64,000 nucleotides of DNA from the NCBI RefSeq assembly GCF_030764225.1, contig NZ_JASAXH010000009.1; one strand, written 5' to 3'. The DNA is from Phocoenobacter atlanticus (GTDB lineage Bacteria > Pseudomonadota > Gammaproteobacteria > Enterobacterales > Pasteurellaceae). Of this stretch, positions 35,053 through 43,450 are shown one piece after another. Numbering within the stretch: the stretch's first letter is position 1; every line of letters starts with the position of its first letter. The notes beneath the pieces were generated by a model that made no database searches, was not told where the DNA came from, and worked only from the letters and a program-made list of their open reading frames with translations. Position numbers and translations under genes: made by a program.

Positions 35053-36057
35053 TTATTTATTGGATAAATTTTTAGTTGAAAATCGTTTAACTAGAGTAGG
35101 TTTAAATTGTACATAAGTGGGACGCTCAATTTCTTTATTTGCTAAGTTTAATGCTAATTTGGTTGCATAACTTGCCATTAAATCAATAGGATATCTGATT
35201 GTAGTGAGTTTTGGTACTAAATATTTTGCAATAGGAACATCATCAAATCCGATAATTGAAAATTGCTCAGGAACTTTAATATTGTTTTCATTTAAAACCG
35301 ATAATGCACCTGCTGCAATATTATCATTATATGCGACAATAGCTGTTAAATCAGAGTGATAGCTAAGCAGTTCTATCATTGCTTCTTCACCGCCTTCAAA
35401 ATCAGGAGATGTGTGTACAATAGCGTGCTCTAATTGTGAAAGTTGATGTTTTTTTAATGCTTTTAAATAGCCATTTTTACGATCAAACTCATCAGTAATA
35501 TAATGATTAGAACCAATGTAACCTATATGTTTATGCCCTAATTTAATCAATGTTTCAGTGGCTAAAAAAGTGCCTTTTTCATTATCAAGATCAACACAGC
35601 GATGCTCATATCCTTCAATAACACGGTTAATGATGACCATACTCGGTACACTTTCTAGGTAATGTTTTAATATTTCATCATCAAGCGCTTTACTATGAAC
35701 AATTAAGCAATTACAACGTTTACGTAATAAACTCTCAATGGCATTAAGTTCTTTTTCTGCGTTATGGTAACCGATACCAATTAAGATACTTTTACCATAT
35801 TCAGTGGCAACTTGATCGACAGTTTTCACTAAAATAGCAAAAAAAGGATCAGTTACATCTGTGACCACAACGCCAACGGTATCTGTATTTTTTAGTGCGA
35901 GAGCTTGAGCATTAGCATTAGGGCAATAACCTAATGTTTCTACAGCGTGTAAAACAGATTGGCGAGACTTATTACTAGAGGAAGCATTATTTAAAACTCG
36001 AGAAACGGTAGCAACTGAAACGCCTGCGAGAGTAGCAACATCACGAATTGTAATCAT
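35053..36057 (-). CDS. galS: GalR/GalS-type LacI-family repressor
   Basis: The 334-residue regulator has an N-terminal helix-turn-helix (ITIRDVATLAGVSVATVSRVLNN), a hinge near residue 50-60 and a periplasmic-binding-protein-like sugar domain (GIGYHNAEKELNAIESLLRK, SIIGFDDVPIAKYLVPKLTT). It lies between mglBAC and galTKM, and palindromic operators sit in front of both, so it should respond to galactose. Whether GalR or GalS is the better name cannot be told from sequence; the Haemophilus locus is usually called galS or galR. It is divergent from galT. Confidence 0.9.
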   Translation of the reverse strand: MITIRDVATLAGVSVATVSRVLNNASSSNKSRQSVLHAVETLGYCPNANAQALALKNTDTVGVVVTDVTDPFFAILVKTVDQVATEYGKSILIGIGYHNAEKELNAIESLLRKRCNCLIVHSKALDDEILKHYLESVPSMVIINRVIEGYEHRCVDLDNEKGTFLATETLIKLGHKHIGYIGSNHYITDEFDRKNGYLKALKKHQLSQLEHAIVHTSPDFEGGEEAMIELLSYHSDLTAIVAYNDNIAAGALSVLNENNIKVPEQFSIIGFDDVPIAKYLVPKLTTIRYPIDLMASYATKLALNLANKEIERPTYVQFKPTLVKRFSTKNLSNK

Positions 36058-36189
36058 AATTTTCCTTTTAATTGATCTGTTTTGACATTAAACATCATAT
36101 AAAAAATATATTTTTTTGAAAGCGGTTACTTTTAAAAATGATACCTAGCTCACAAAAAATAATGTAATTTACTATGATTATTTTAAATT

Positions 36190-36251
36190 TGTGATGTAGA
36201 TCACAGTAATTGTATTTTGCTGGGTTAAAATAGGGATGTAATCGTTTACAT
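36190..36251 (+). promoter_or_regulatory. CRP site and Gal operator upstream of galT
   Basis: TGTGATGTAGATCACA (36190-36205) is a perfect CRP palindrome. ATGTAATCGTTTACAT (36236-36251) matches the GTAANCGNTTAC core of Gal operators and lies just before the AGGAGAGG ribosome site of galT. They may also act on divergent galS. Confidence 0.88.
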
Positions 36252-36281
36252 TTTTAAAAAGAAATAAAAAGGAGAGGAAAA

Positions 36282-37325
36282 ATGAATAATGTATTTGATC
36301 CAACTGAGCATCCACATCGACGTTATAATCCATTAACCGAACAATGGGTTTTGGTTTCCCCACATCGAGCAAAACGTCCTTGGCAAGGTCAACAAGAAAA
36401 AGTAGTGGAAGAAAATAAACCAAGTTACGATCCAAGTTGTTATTTGTGTCCAAGTAATAAACGCATTACTGGTGAACAAAATCCAGCTTATACTCAACCT
36501 TTCGTGTTTAAAAATGATTTTTCCGCCCTTTTAGAAGATACACCAGCTCCACAAGAACAACAAGATCCTCTCTTTCAAAGTTCTCAGGCACAGGGCGAGA
36601 GCCGAGTAGTTTGTTTTTCACCTGATCACAGTAAAACCTTACCTTTATTGACCGTTGAAGAAATCACCGAAGTGATCAAAACGTGGCAAGAACAATTACA
36701 AGAATTAGGTCAAAAATATCAATGGGTGCAAATTTTTGAGAATAAAGGGGCAGCAATGGGCTGTTCAAATCCTCATCCTCACGGGCAAATTTGGGCAAGC
36801 AATTTCTTACCAAATGAAGTTGCCCAAGCAGATAAAGCACAAGCTGAATATTTGAAAAAACATAATTCGGTACTTTTAATGGATTATGTCAATAAAGAAT
36901 TAGAACTTAAAGAACGCATTGTGGTAGAAACAGAATATTGGGTAGCAGTTGTGCCTTATTGGGCGGTGTGGCCATTTGAAACCTTGTTACTTCCAAAACA
37001 GCATATTAAACGCTTAACGGATTTAAATACAGAACAAGAAAAAGATCTTGCTTTAGCAATAAAAAAATTAACAACAAAATATGATAATTTATTTAATACA
37101 TCATTCCCTTATTCAATGGGCTTTCACGCTGCACCTTTTAATGGAAAAGAGAATGAACATTGGCAATTACACGCTCATTTCTATCCACCTTTACTACGTT
37201 CTGCCACCGTGCGTAAATTTATGGTTGGCTATGAGATGTTAGGGGAGAGCCAGCGAGATCTAACCGCAGAGCAAGCTGCAATACGTTTAAGAGAGTTGTC
37301 AGATACTCATTATAAAATGAAGTAA
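36282..37325 (+). CDS. galT: Galactose-1-phosphate uridylyltransferase
   Basis: GalT exchanges UMP between UDP-glucose and galactose-1-phosphate. The 347-residue protein has the HIT-type motif HPH at 165-167 within NPHPHGQIWAS; His167 is the expected nucleophile. N-terminal Cys residues (SCYLCPSN near 54-61) and HLHAHFYPP-like AHFYPPLL near 308 fit the zinc and iron sites of the family. It is the first gene of galTKM. galE, needed to recycle UDP-galactose, is not in the window. Confidence 0.97.
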   Translation: MNNVFDPTEHPHRRYNPLTEQWVLVSPHRAKRPWQGQQEKVVEENKPSYDPSCYLCPSNKRITGEQNPAYTQPFVFKNDFSALLEDTPAPQEQQDPLFQSSQAQGESRVVCFSPDHSKTLPLLTVEEITEVIKTWQEQLQELGQKYQWVQIFENKGAAMGCSNPHPHGQIWASNFLPNEVAQADKAQAEYLKKHNSVLLMDYVNKELELKERIVVETEYWVAVVPYWAVWPFETLLLPKQHIKRLTDLNTEQEKDLALAIKKLTTKYDNLFNTSFPYSMGFHAAPFNGKENEHWQLHAHFYPPLLRSATVRKFMVGYEMLGESQRDLTAEQAAIRLRELSDTHYKMK

Positions 37326-37377
37326 TATTGAATATAGCGGTTACTTGTGAGTTAAAATTTACAAAAAAGGAAATATT

Positions 37378-38535
37378 ATGCAACCAATCGAAAAAGCGAA
37401 ACAGTTATTTGTTGAAAAATTTAATCAAAAACCAACCTTATGTGTTTATGCTCCAGGGCGAGTCAATGTGATTGGCGAACATACCGATTATAATGACGGT
37501 TTTGTGATGCCTTGTGCGATCAACTATGGAACAGCAATCAGTGGTACTAAACGTAGTGATAGTATTTTTAACGTCTATGCGGCAGATTTAGATCAGTTTG
37601 ATAAATTTGATTTAAGCCAACCGATCACAAAAAACAGTGAGGCTAAATGGACGGGCTATGTGCGTGGAGTAGTTAAATTTATTCAAGAGCGTTGCCCTGA
37701 ATTTAAACAAGGGGCAGATTTAGTGATTAGTGGCAATGTGCCTTTATCTTCTGGTTTAAGTTCTTCGGCATCATTAGAAGTGGCGGTAGGAAAGTTCTGT
37801 CAGCAATTAGGCAATCTTTCACTTTCTCATACTGAAATTGCGTTAATCGGGCAGAAAGCTGAGAATCAATTTGTGGGTGCAAATTGTGGCAATATGGATC
37901 AGTTAATTTCAGCATTAGGGCAAAAAGATAATTTATTGATGATTGATTGCCGTAGTTTAGAAACCAAGCCAACACCCGTGCCAAAAGATGTTGCCGTGAT
38001 GATTGTAAACTCAAATGTGAAACACGATTTGGTAACAGGGGAATACAACACTCGTCGCCAACAATGTGAAAAAGCAGCGGAATTTTTCGGCGTAAAAGCA
38101 TTGCGAGATGTGTCTATTGAAGAATTTGCAAAAAAAGAGAAAGATCTTACCGCTTGTGATCCTGAAATGATGAGAAGAGCCAGACACGTAGTGACTGAAA
38201 ATCAACGTGTACTTGATGCAGTAAAAGCCTTAGAGCAGGGTGATTTAACCTTATTGGGTAAATTGATGTATGCCTCTCACGATTCAATGCGTGATGACTT
38301 TGAAATTACCACACCTGAAATAGATTACTTAGTAGAACTTGCTCAAGTCGTTATCGGTTCAAGTGGTGGTGCGAGAATGACAGGTGGTGGCTTTGGTGGA
38401 TGTATTGTTGCAGTTGCACCTGTTGAAAAAGTAGAAGAAGTACGTAAAATTATTGCGGATAATTATCAAAAACAGACAGGCTTAAAAGAAACCTTTTATG
38501 TGTGTACAGCTTCACAAGGAGTATCAGTATGCTAA
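37378..38535 (+). CDS. galK: Galactokinase
   Basis: GalK phosphorylates alpha-galactose with ATP. The 385 residues show the GHMP-kinase signatures: GRVNVIGEHTDYNDG near residue 22-36, VPLSSGLSSSASLEVA near 120-135 with the phosphate-binding serines, and the C-terminal GGARMTGGGFGGC glycine loop. It begins 52 bases after galT, behind an AAGGAAAT ribosome site. The last four bases before and the stop itself overlap the galM start by seven bases (ATG inside GTATGCTAA), so galM is translationally coupled. Confidence 0.97.
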   Translation: MQPIEKAKQLFVEKFNQKPTLCVYAPGRVNVIGEHTDYNDGFVMPCAINYGTAISGTKRSDSIFNVYAADLDQFDKFDLSQPITKNSEAKWTGYVRGVVKFIQERCPEFKQGADLVISGNVPLSSGLSSSASLEVAVGKFCQQLGNLSLSHTEIALIGQKAENQFVGANCGNMDQLISALGQKDNLLMIDCRSLETKPTPVPKDVAVMIVNSNVKHDLVTGEYNTRRQQCEKAAEFFGVKALRDVSIEEFAKKEKDLTACDPEMMRRARHVVTENQRVLDAVKALEQGDLTLLGKLMYASHDSMRDDFEITTPEIDYLVELAQVVIGSSGGARMTGGGFGGCIVAVAPVEKVEEVRKIIADNYQKQTGLKETFYVCTASQGVSVC

Positions 38536-39554
38536 CGGAAACCACCACTGGTATAGCATCTGATAATATTCCTTTTCAGATCTTTACTTTAACGAATGGC
38601 AATGGAATGTCCATTCAAGTAATGGATTGGGGCGCAACGTGGATATCCTGTAAAGTCCCTGTAAATAATGAGCTTAGAGAAACTTTGTTAGGTTGTCAGC
38701 CTCAAGATTATCTTAATCAAAGTGCTTATTTAGGGGCAACAGTGGGGCGTTATGCTAATCGCATTGCGAATGCCAGTTTTCAACTAAATGGTAAAAAATA
38801 TCAGCTAGTTGCCAATCAAGGAAAACATCAACTACACGGTGGCGAGGGTTTTAGTCATCGACGTTGGAACATTAAAGAAAAAAGTGAGAATATGATTACT
38901 TTTTCACTTTTTTCACAGGACGGCGCTCAAGGATTTGCAGGTAATGTAACGGTTTATGCTACTTATCATTTAACAGAAAAAAATGAAGTCAAAATCGAAT
39001 TTGAAGGTGAGTCTGATCAAGATACGCCATTGAATTTAACCAATCATAGTTATTTTAATTTAGATAATGCTGAGATTGGTAGTGATGTTCGTGATCATAA
39101 ATTACAGCTGAATGCGGATTATTTTTTACCTGTGGATAATGAAGGTATCCCAAATGCACCGTTAAAAGCCGTTGAAAATACCAGTTTTGATTTTCGTGAT
39201 GAAAAAGTAATCAGCAAGGATTTTCTCAAAGAAGAGCAACAACTTACCAAAGGTTATGATCACTCCTTTTTATTAAATCATCAAGGCGAGCAACCTTGTG
39301 CGATTTTAACGGCTTCAGATAACTCATTGCAATTACAAGTATTCACCTCACAACCTGCATTACAAGTTTATACTGGAAACTATCTTGCAAACAACCCAAA
39401 TCGCCATAAGGGGGTCTATAGTGATTATTCAGGAATTGCATTAGAAACCCAAGCATTGCCAGATACCCCTAATCATCCTGAATGGCAGAAATATGGTGGA
39501 ATTATAAAGGCAGGTGAAAAATATAAACAGTGGACAATATTTAAAATAGATTAA
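38529..39554 (+). CDS. galM: Aldose 1-epimerase (mutarotase)
   Basis: GalM interconverts beta- and alpha-galactose so that GalK has substrate. The 341-residue protein has the family stretches GATVGRYANRIANASF, NQGKHQLHGGEGFSHRRW (catalytic His), NLTNHSYFNLD (second His) and ALETQALPDTPNHPEW with the catalytic Glu. An in-frame ATG nine codons upstream exists, but AAGGAG at 38516-38521 points to the ATG at 38529, which overlaps the galK stop by seven bases. Confidence 0.96.
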   Translation: MLTETTTGIASDNIPFQIFTLTNGNGMSIQVMDWGATWISCKVPVNNELRETLLGCQPQDYLNQSAYLGATVGRYANRIANASFQLNGKKYQLVANQGKHQLHGGEGFSHRRWNIKEKSENMITFSLFSQDGAQGFAGNVTVYATYHLTEKNEVKIEFEGESDQDTPLNLTNHSYFNLDNAEIGSDVRDHKLQLNADYFLPVDNEGIPNAPLKAVENTSFDFRDEKVISKDFLKEEQQLTKGYDHSFLLNHQGEQPCAILTASDNSLQLQVFTSQPALQVYTGNYLANNPNRHKGVYSDYSGIALETQALPDTPNHPEWQKYGGIIKAGEKYKQWTIFKID

Positions 39555-39630
39555 AAAAATAGATTGTGATTTTGAGTAAAAAAATATATTATAGACGTCT
39601 AGATGTTTAAACCTCTAAAAAATTATAAAT

Positions 39631-39673
39631 AAGCGGTAAGATATTGTAAAAATTTTACAAAATGTTACCGCTT
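39631..39673. terminator. Uptake-signal hairpin after galM
   Basis: AAGCGGTAA and TTACCGCTT pair around an AAAATTTT centre, ahead of metK. It likely ends galTKM transcription. Confidence 0.8.
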
Positions 39674-39713
39674 AGGTATTTTGTAAACCTACTTAATATT
39701 AAGGAATAGCACA

Positions 39714-40868
39714 ATGGCAATGAATTTATTTACTTCAGAATCTGTTTCAGAAGGACACCCTGATAAAATTGCAGATCAAATCTCTGATGCAGTTTTAGAT
39801 GAAATATTAAAACAAGATCCAAAAGCGCGTGTAGCTTGTGAAACTTATGTAAAGACAGGTATGGCATTAGTGGGCGGTGAAATTACCACAACGGCTTGGG
39901 TCGATATTGAAAGTCTAACTCGAGAAGTGATTTGCGATATTGGGTATACTCATTCTGATATGGGCTTTGATGCCCATTCTTGTGCTGTATTAAATGCAAT
40001 TGGTAAACAATCTCCTGATATTAATCAAGGTGTTGATAGAACTGATCCTTTTGAACAAGGCGCGGGGGATCAAGGCATTATGTTTGGCTATGCGACCAAT
40101 GAAACTGACGTATTAATGCCAGCACCAATTACCTATGCTCACTTATTAATGCAAAAACAAGCAGAAGTACGTAAAAGTGGTAAATTAAATTGGTTACGCC
40201 CTGATGCAAAAAGCCAAATTACCTTTATTTATGAAGATAATAAAATTAAAGGCATTGATGCCGTAGTACTTTCAACTCAGCACTCAGACACCGTTTCTCA
40301 AAAAGATCTTCACGAAGGGGTAATGGAAGAAATTATCAAACCTATTTTGCCAAGTGAATGGTTAAGTAAAGATACCAAATATTTTATTAATCCAACAGGG
40401 CGTTTTGTTATTGGCGGTCCAATGGGTGACTGTGGCTTAACAGGACGTAAAATTATTGTTGATACTTACGGTGGTGCGGCTCGTCACGGTGGCGGTGCAT
40501 TCTCTGGTAAAGATCCATCAAAAGTTGACCGTTCGGCAGCTTATGCCGCGCGTTATGTGGCGAAAAATATTGTAGCCGCGGGTTTAGCAGATCGTTGTGA
40601 AATTCAGCTTTCTTATGCAATAGGTGTCGCAGATCCAACCTCAATAATGGTAGAAACCTTTGGAACAGGTAAAGTAAGTAATGAAGTGTTAGTTCGCTTA
40701 GTGCGTCAGCATTTTGATTTACGTCCTTACGGCTTAATTCAAATGTTAGATCTAATTAAACCCATTTATCGTGAAACTGCCGCTTACGGACACTTCGGAC
40801 GTGAACATTTCCCTTGGGAAAAAACAGATAAAGCAGATATTTTACGTTTTGAAGCAGGATTGAAATAA
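39714..40868 (+). CDS. metK: S-adenosylmethionine synthase
   Basis: MetK makes S-adenosylmethionine from methionine and ATP. The 384-residue protein shows SVSEGHPDKIADQISDAVLD with the ATP-binding His, the GAGDQGIMFGYA hexapeptide region near 116-127, the mobile loop before DAVVLSTQHSD, and GGGAFSGKDPSKVDRSAAYAAR near 258-280. AAGGAATAGCACA precedes the first of two nearby ATGs (39714, 39720); spacing favours the first but cannot exclude the second. It is a core gene unrelated to the sugar genes around it. Confidence 0.98.
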   Translation: MAMNLFTSESVSEGHPDKIADQISDAVLDEILKQDPKARVACETYVKTGMALVGGEITTTAWVDIESLTREVICDIGYTHSDMGFDAHSCAVLNAIGKQSPDINQGVDRTDPFEQGAGDQGIMFGYATNETDVLMPAPITYAHLLMQKQAEVRKSGKLNWLRPDAKSQITFIYEDNKIKGIDAVVLSTQHSDTVSQKDLHEGVMEEIIKPILPSEWLSKDTKYFINPTGRFVIGGPMGDCGLTGRKIIVDTYGGAARHGGGAFSGKDPSKVDRSAAYAARYVAKNIVAAGLADRCEIQLSYAIGVADPTSIMVETFGTGKVSNEVLVRLVRQHFDLRPYGLIQMLDLIKPIYRETAAYGHFGREHFPWEKTDKADILRFEAGLK

Positions 40869-40878
40869 TTTATAAAAT

Positions 40879-40934
40879 CAAGCGGTACGATGTTGATCAA
40901 AATTTGCAAATTTTTGATTAAATCATACCGCTTG
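40879..40934. terminator. Uptake-signal hairpin terminator between metK and LacI-type gene
   Basis: CAAGCGGTA and TACCGCTTG enclose nested GATCAAAAATT-like arms with an AATTTGCAAATTTT centre. It is a long, nearly perfect stem between convergent genes. Confidence 0.88.
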
Positions 40935-40941
40935 TTTTTTC

Positions 40942-41940
40942 TTAACAAGACTGTCCAATAATTAATGGACAAGTAATCGAATTTTCTCCTATCGAATTTC
41001 TTCCCTCAATAAAATGCAGTGCTGCCTGTTTTCCCATTTCATAGTGGGGGAGTTGTACAGTGGTGAGTGACGGTTGAAATAAGTGTGTAACACCAACCAT
41101 ATTATCGTAACCAACCACTGCCACATCTTCTGGGATACGAAAACCTCTACTTAATAAGAGTTGATAAGTGAGAAATGCAATACGGTCATTACCACACACT
41201 ATAATATCAAAATCTAATTTCTTAGGATTATTCTCTAACAACTTTTCAAGCGGTTTTGCTCCATTTTCGTAAGTATGAGGTGTACCAATCATAAAATGTT
41301 GTTCTGGTATCTGAGGATTTAATTGACTAAACCAAGCTTTTTCAAAACCATTTTTACGCTCTTTGGCTGCGATGGATTTTTCTGGAATATACATACAAAG
41401 GGGCTTTTTATAGCCCTTTTTAACCAATAGTTCAGTTAAATCAAACTGCCCTTGAAAATCATTAGGAATATAGCTTGCTACATCAACATCATTCGTCACA
41501 CAATTTGATAACACCATCGGAATATTATGTAATTTTTGAGGAATTTTTACTTCTTTTAAACCATTTCTTGCCACGATAATCCCAGCTGGACGATAAGATA
41601 ATAAACGTTCTGCTGCCTGTTCCATTTCTTGCTCATCATCTTCAAACGTATTGATCACAAAAGAATGCCAGCCGTGTTGTCGCACCGTTTTTTCAATTGC
41701 AAGAATGATTTCAACAGAGAATGGCGTCGTTGCTGTACCTAAAGATAGCACACCGATCGTCTTGCCAGTTGATCCTCGAATGTTTTTTGCAGAAAAATTA
41801 GGCACATAATTCAGTTCATCAATTGCTTTTTTTACGTGTTTATAAGTTTTTGCAGATAATTTCTCAGGATTATTTAATGCTCTAGATACGGTCATTAAAG
41901 AAACCCCTGCCAATTCTGCGACTTGTTTTAATGATGCCAT
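40942..41940 (-). CDS. LacI-family repressor of the lac genes
   Basis: The 332-residue protein has an N-terminal helix-turn-helix (SLKQVAELAGVSLMTVSRALNN), a hinge (FSAKNIRGSTGKTIGVLS) and a sugar-binding core with PAGIIVARNGL and VVGYDNMVGVTHLFQPSLTT. It is divergent from lacY, and the 212-base intergenic region holds three GTTAACGTTAAC-type operators plus two CRP sites. It therefore probably controls lacYZ and itself. Its ligand (lactose, allolactose or galactose) is not shown by sequence. The C-terminus ends at the convergent terminator shared with metK. Confidence 0.88.
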   Translation of the reverse strand: MASLKQVAELAGVSLMTVSRALNNPEKLSAKTYKHVKKAIDELNYVPNFSAKNIRGSTGKTIGVLSLGTATTPFSVEIILAIEKTVRQHGWHSFVINTFEDDEQEMEQAAERLLSYRPAGIIVARNGLKEVKIPQKLHNIPMVLSNCVTNDVDVASYIPNDFQGQFDLTELLVKKGYKKPLCMYIPEKSIAAKERKNGFEKAWFSQLNPQIPEQHFMIGTPHTYENGAKPLEKLLENNPKKLDFDIIVCGNDRIAFLTYQLLLSRGFRIPEDVAVVGYDNMVGVTHLFQPSLTTVQLPHYEMGKQAALHFIEGRNSIGENSITCPLIIGQSC

Positions 41941-41992
41941 TTTTATTATCCTTCTTATTTTTTTCTATTTTACCTGTAATACTCTCTTTTTT

Positions 41993-42113
41993 GTTAACGT
42001 TAACCGCAAAAGTGTGATCTGGTTCACAAAATTAAAATGATAACCTTAACATTTGTGAGCTAGATCACATTTATAAGTATTTATGGCTTGATAAGTTTTT
42101 TGATAACGTTAAC
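41993..42113 (+). promoter_or_regulatory. lac control region: three operators and two CRP sites
   Basis: Operator palindromes are GTTAACGTTAAC (41993-42004), GATAACCTTAAC (42039-42050, imperfect) and GATAACGTTAAC (42102-42113). CRP sites are TGTGATCTGGTTCACA (42013-42028) and TGTGAGCTAGATCACA (42054-42069). The alternation suggests looping or combined control of divergent transcription. Confidence 0.9.
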
Positions 42114-42152
42114 ATTTGGCGAAATTTATATATTTTAAATAAGGAGTTTTCT

Positions 42153-43421
42153 ATGTCAGAAACACTATCTAATCAAGGTCAACAGCACTATTATCTTACC
42201 AATAGAAATTATTGGGTATCAGGTGCTTATTTCTTCACATACTTTTTTATTATGGCAACCTGTTTTCCTTTTCTTGGGATTTGGTTGGGCGATATCAATG
42301 GTTTATCTGGCGAAGACATCGGTTTAGTTTTTTCATCAATGTCATTTTCAGCTATCTGTTTCCAACCTATTTTTGGTTACTTAACCGATAAACTCGGTAT
42401 TAAAAAACATATGTTATGGGTGCTTGCGATTACTTTACTTTTCTATGCCCCTTTCTTCATCTATGTTTTTGCACCACTCTTAAAAGTCAATGTCTTTTTA
42501 GGGGCATTATCTGGTGGGGCTTATATGGGCTTTGTGTTTAAAAGTGGGGCACCAGCTTCCGAAGCTTATATTGAACGTATTAGCCGTTTAAGTCGTTTTG
42601 AATATGGACGTGCGAGAATGTTTGGTATGTTTGGTTGGGGAATTTGTGCCTCTTTGGCAGGCAACTTGTATAGTTCAAATCCTAATTCTGTTTTTTGGTT
42701 AGGCTCTATTGCCGCTCTTGTATTATTAGTTTTAGTCGCAATGATGAAACCTTCAAATAGTTCAACTTCTGCTGTGATTGATAAATTAGGTGAGAATAAA
42801 AATCCTGTAAGCTTAAAGCAGGCTTTTGCTTTATTAAAACGTCCACAATTTTGGGCTTTAATTGCTTATGTTGTGGGTGTGGCTTGTACCTATGATATTT
42901 TTGACCAACAGTTTGGTAATTTCTTTAATACGTTCTTTGAATCGAAAGAAAAAGGAATTGAAATGTTTGGTTACGTAACAACGCTCGGAGAAACATTAAA
43001 TGCAATTATTATGTTCTTCGTTCCAGTCATTATTAACCGCTTTATCGGTGCAAAAAATGCGTTATTGATTGCGGGTGTAATTATGAGTATTCGTATCACA
43101 GGATCTTCATTTGCAACGGAAGCGTGGCACGTCGTGGTATTAAAAACTTTACATATGTTTGAAGTACCTTTCTATTTAGTCGGCTTATTTAAATATATTT
43201 CAAATGTGTTTGAAGTGCATTTTTCTGCAACTGTTTACTTAGTGGCTTGTCAATTTATTAAAGAAGTGGTAAGTATGGTTGAATCGCCAATTGTGGGCAA
43301 ATTATATGACATACACGGCTACCAAGATACCTATTTCATTCTTGGTTGTATCGCTTTTGGTTTTACTGTTCTTTCTCTGTTTGCTTTAACAGGAAAAAAA
43401 TTAACACCAGAACAAGCTTAG
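42153..43421 (+). CDS. lacY: Lactose permease, MFS oligosaccharide:H+ symporter
   Basis: The 422-residue protein belongs to the LacY family: it has twelve predicted helices, YWVSGAYFFTYFFIMATCFPFLGIW at the start, LSGEDIGLVFSSMSF, GRARMFGMFGWGI with the conserved Arg/Glu set, and DIFDQQFGNFFNTFF, which resembles the substrate helix region. It imports lactose with protons. It precedes lacZ by 29 bases, an order opposite to Escherichia coli. AAGGAG lies six bases before the ATG. Confidence 0.93.
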   Translation: MSETLSNQGQQHYYLTNRNYWVSGAYFFTYFFIMATCFPFLGIWLGDINGLSGEDIGLVFSSMSFSAICFQPIFGYLTDKLGIKKHMLWVLAITLLFYAPFFIYVFAPLLKVNVFLGALSGGAYMGFVFKSGAPASEAYIERISRLSRFEYGRARMFGMFGWGICASLAGNLYSSNPNSVFWLGSIAALVLLVLVAMMKPSNSSTSAVIDKLGENKNPVSLKQAFALLKRPQFWALIAYVVGVACTYDIFDQQFGNFFNTFFESKEKGIEMFGYVTTLGETLNAIIMFFVPVIINRFIGAKNALLIAGVIMSIRITGSSFATEAWHVVVLKTLHMFEVPFYLVGLFKYISNVFEVHFSATVYLVACQFIKEVVSMVESPIVGKLYDIHGYQDTYFILGCIAFGFTVLSLFALTGKKLTPEQA

Positions 43422-43450
43422 TATAAATGAACAAATAAGGAATTATTACA

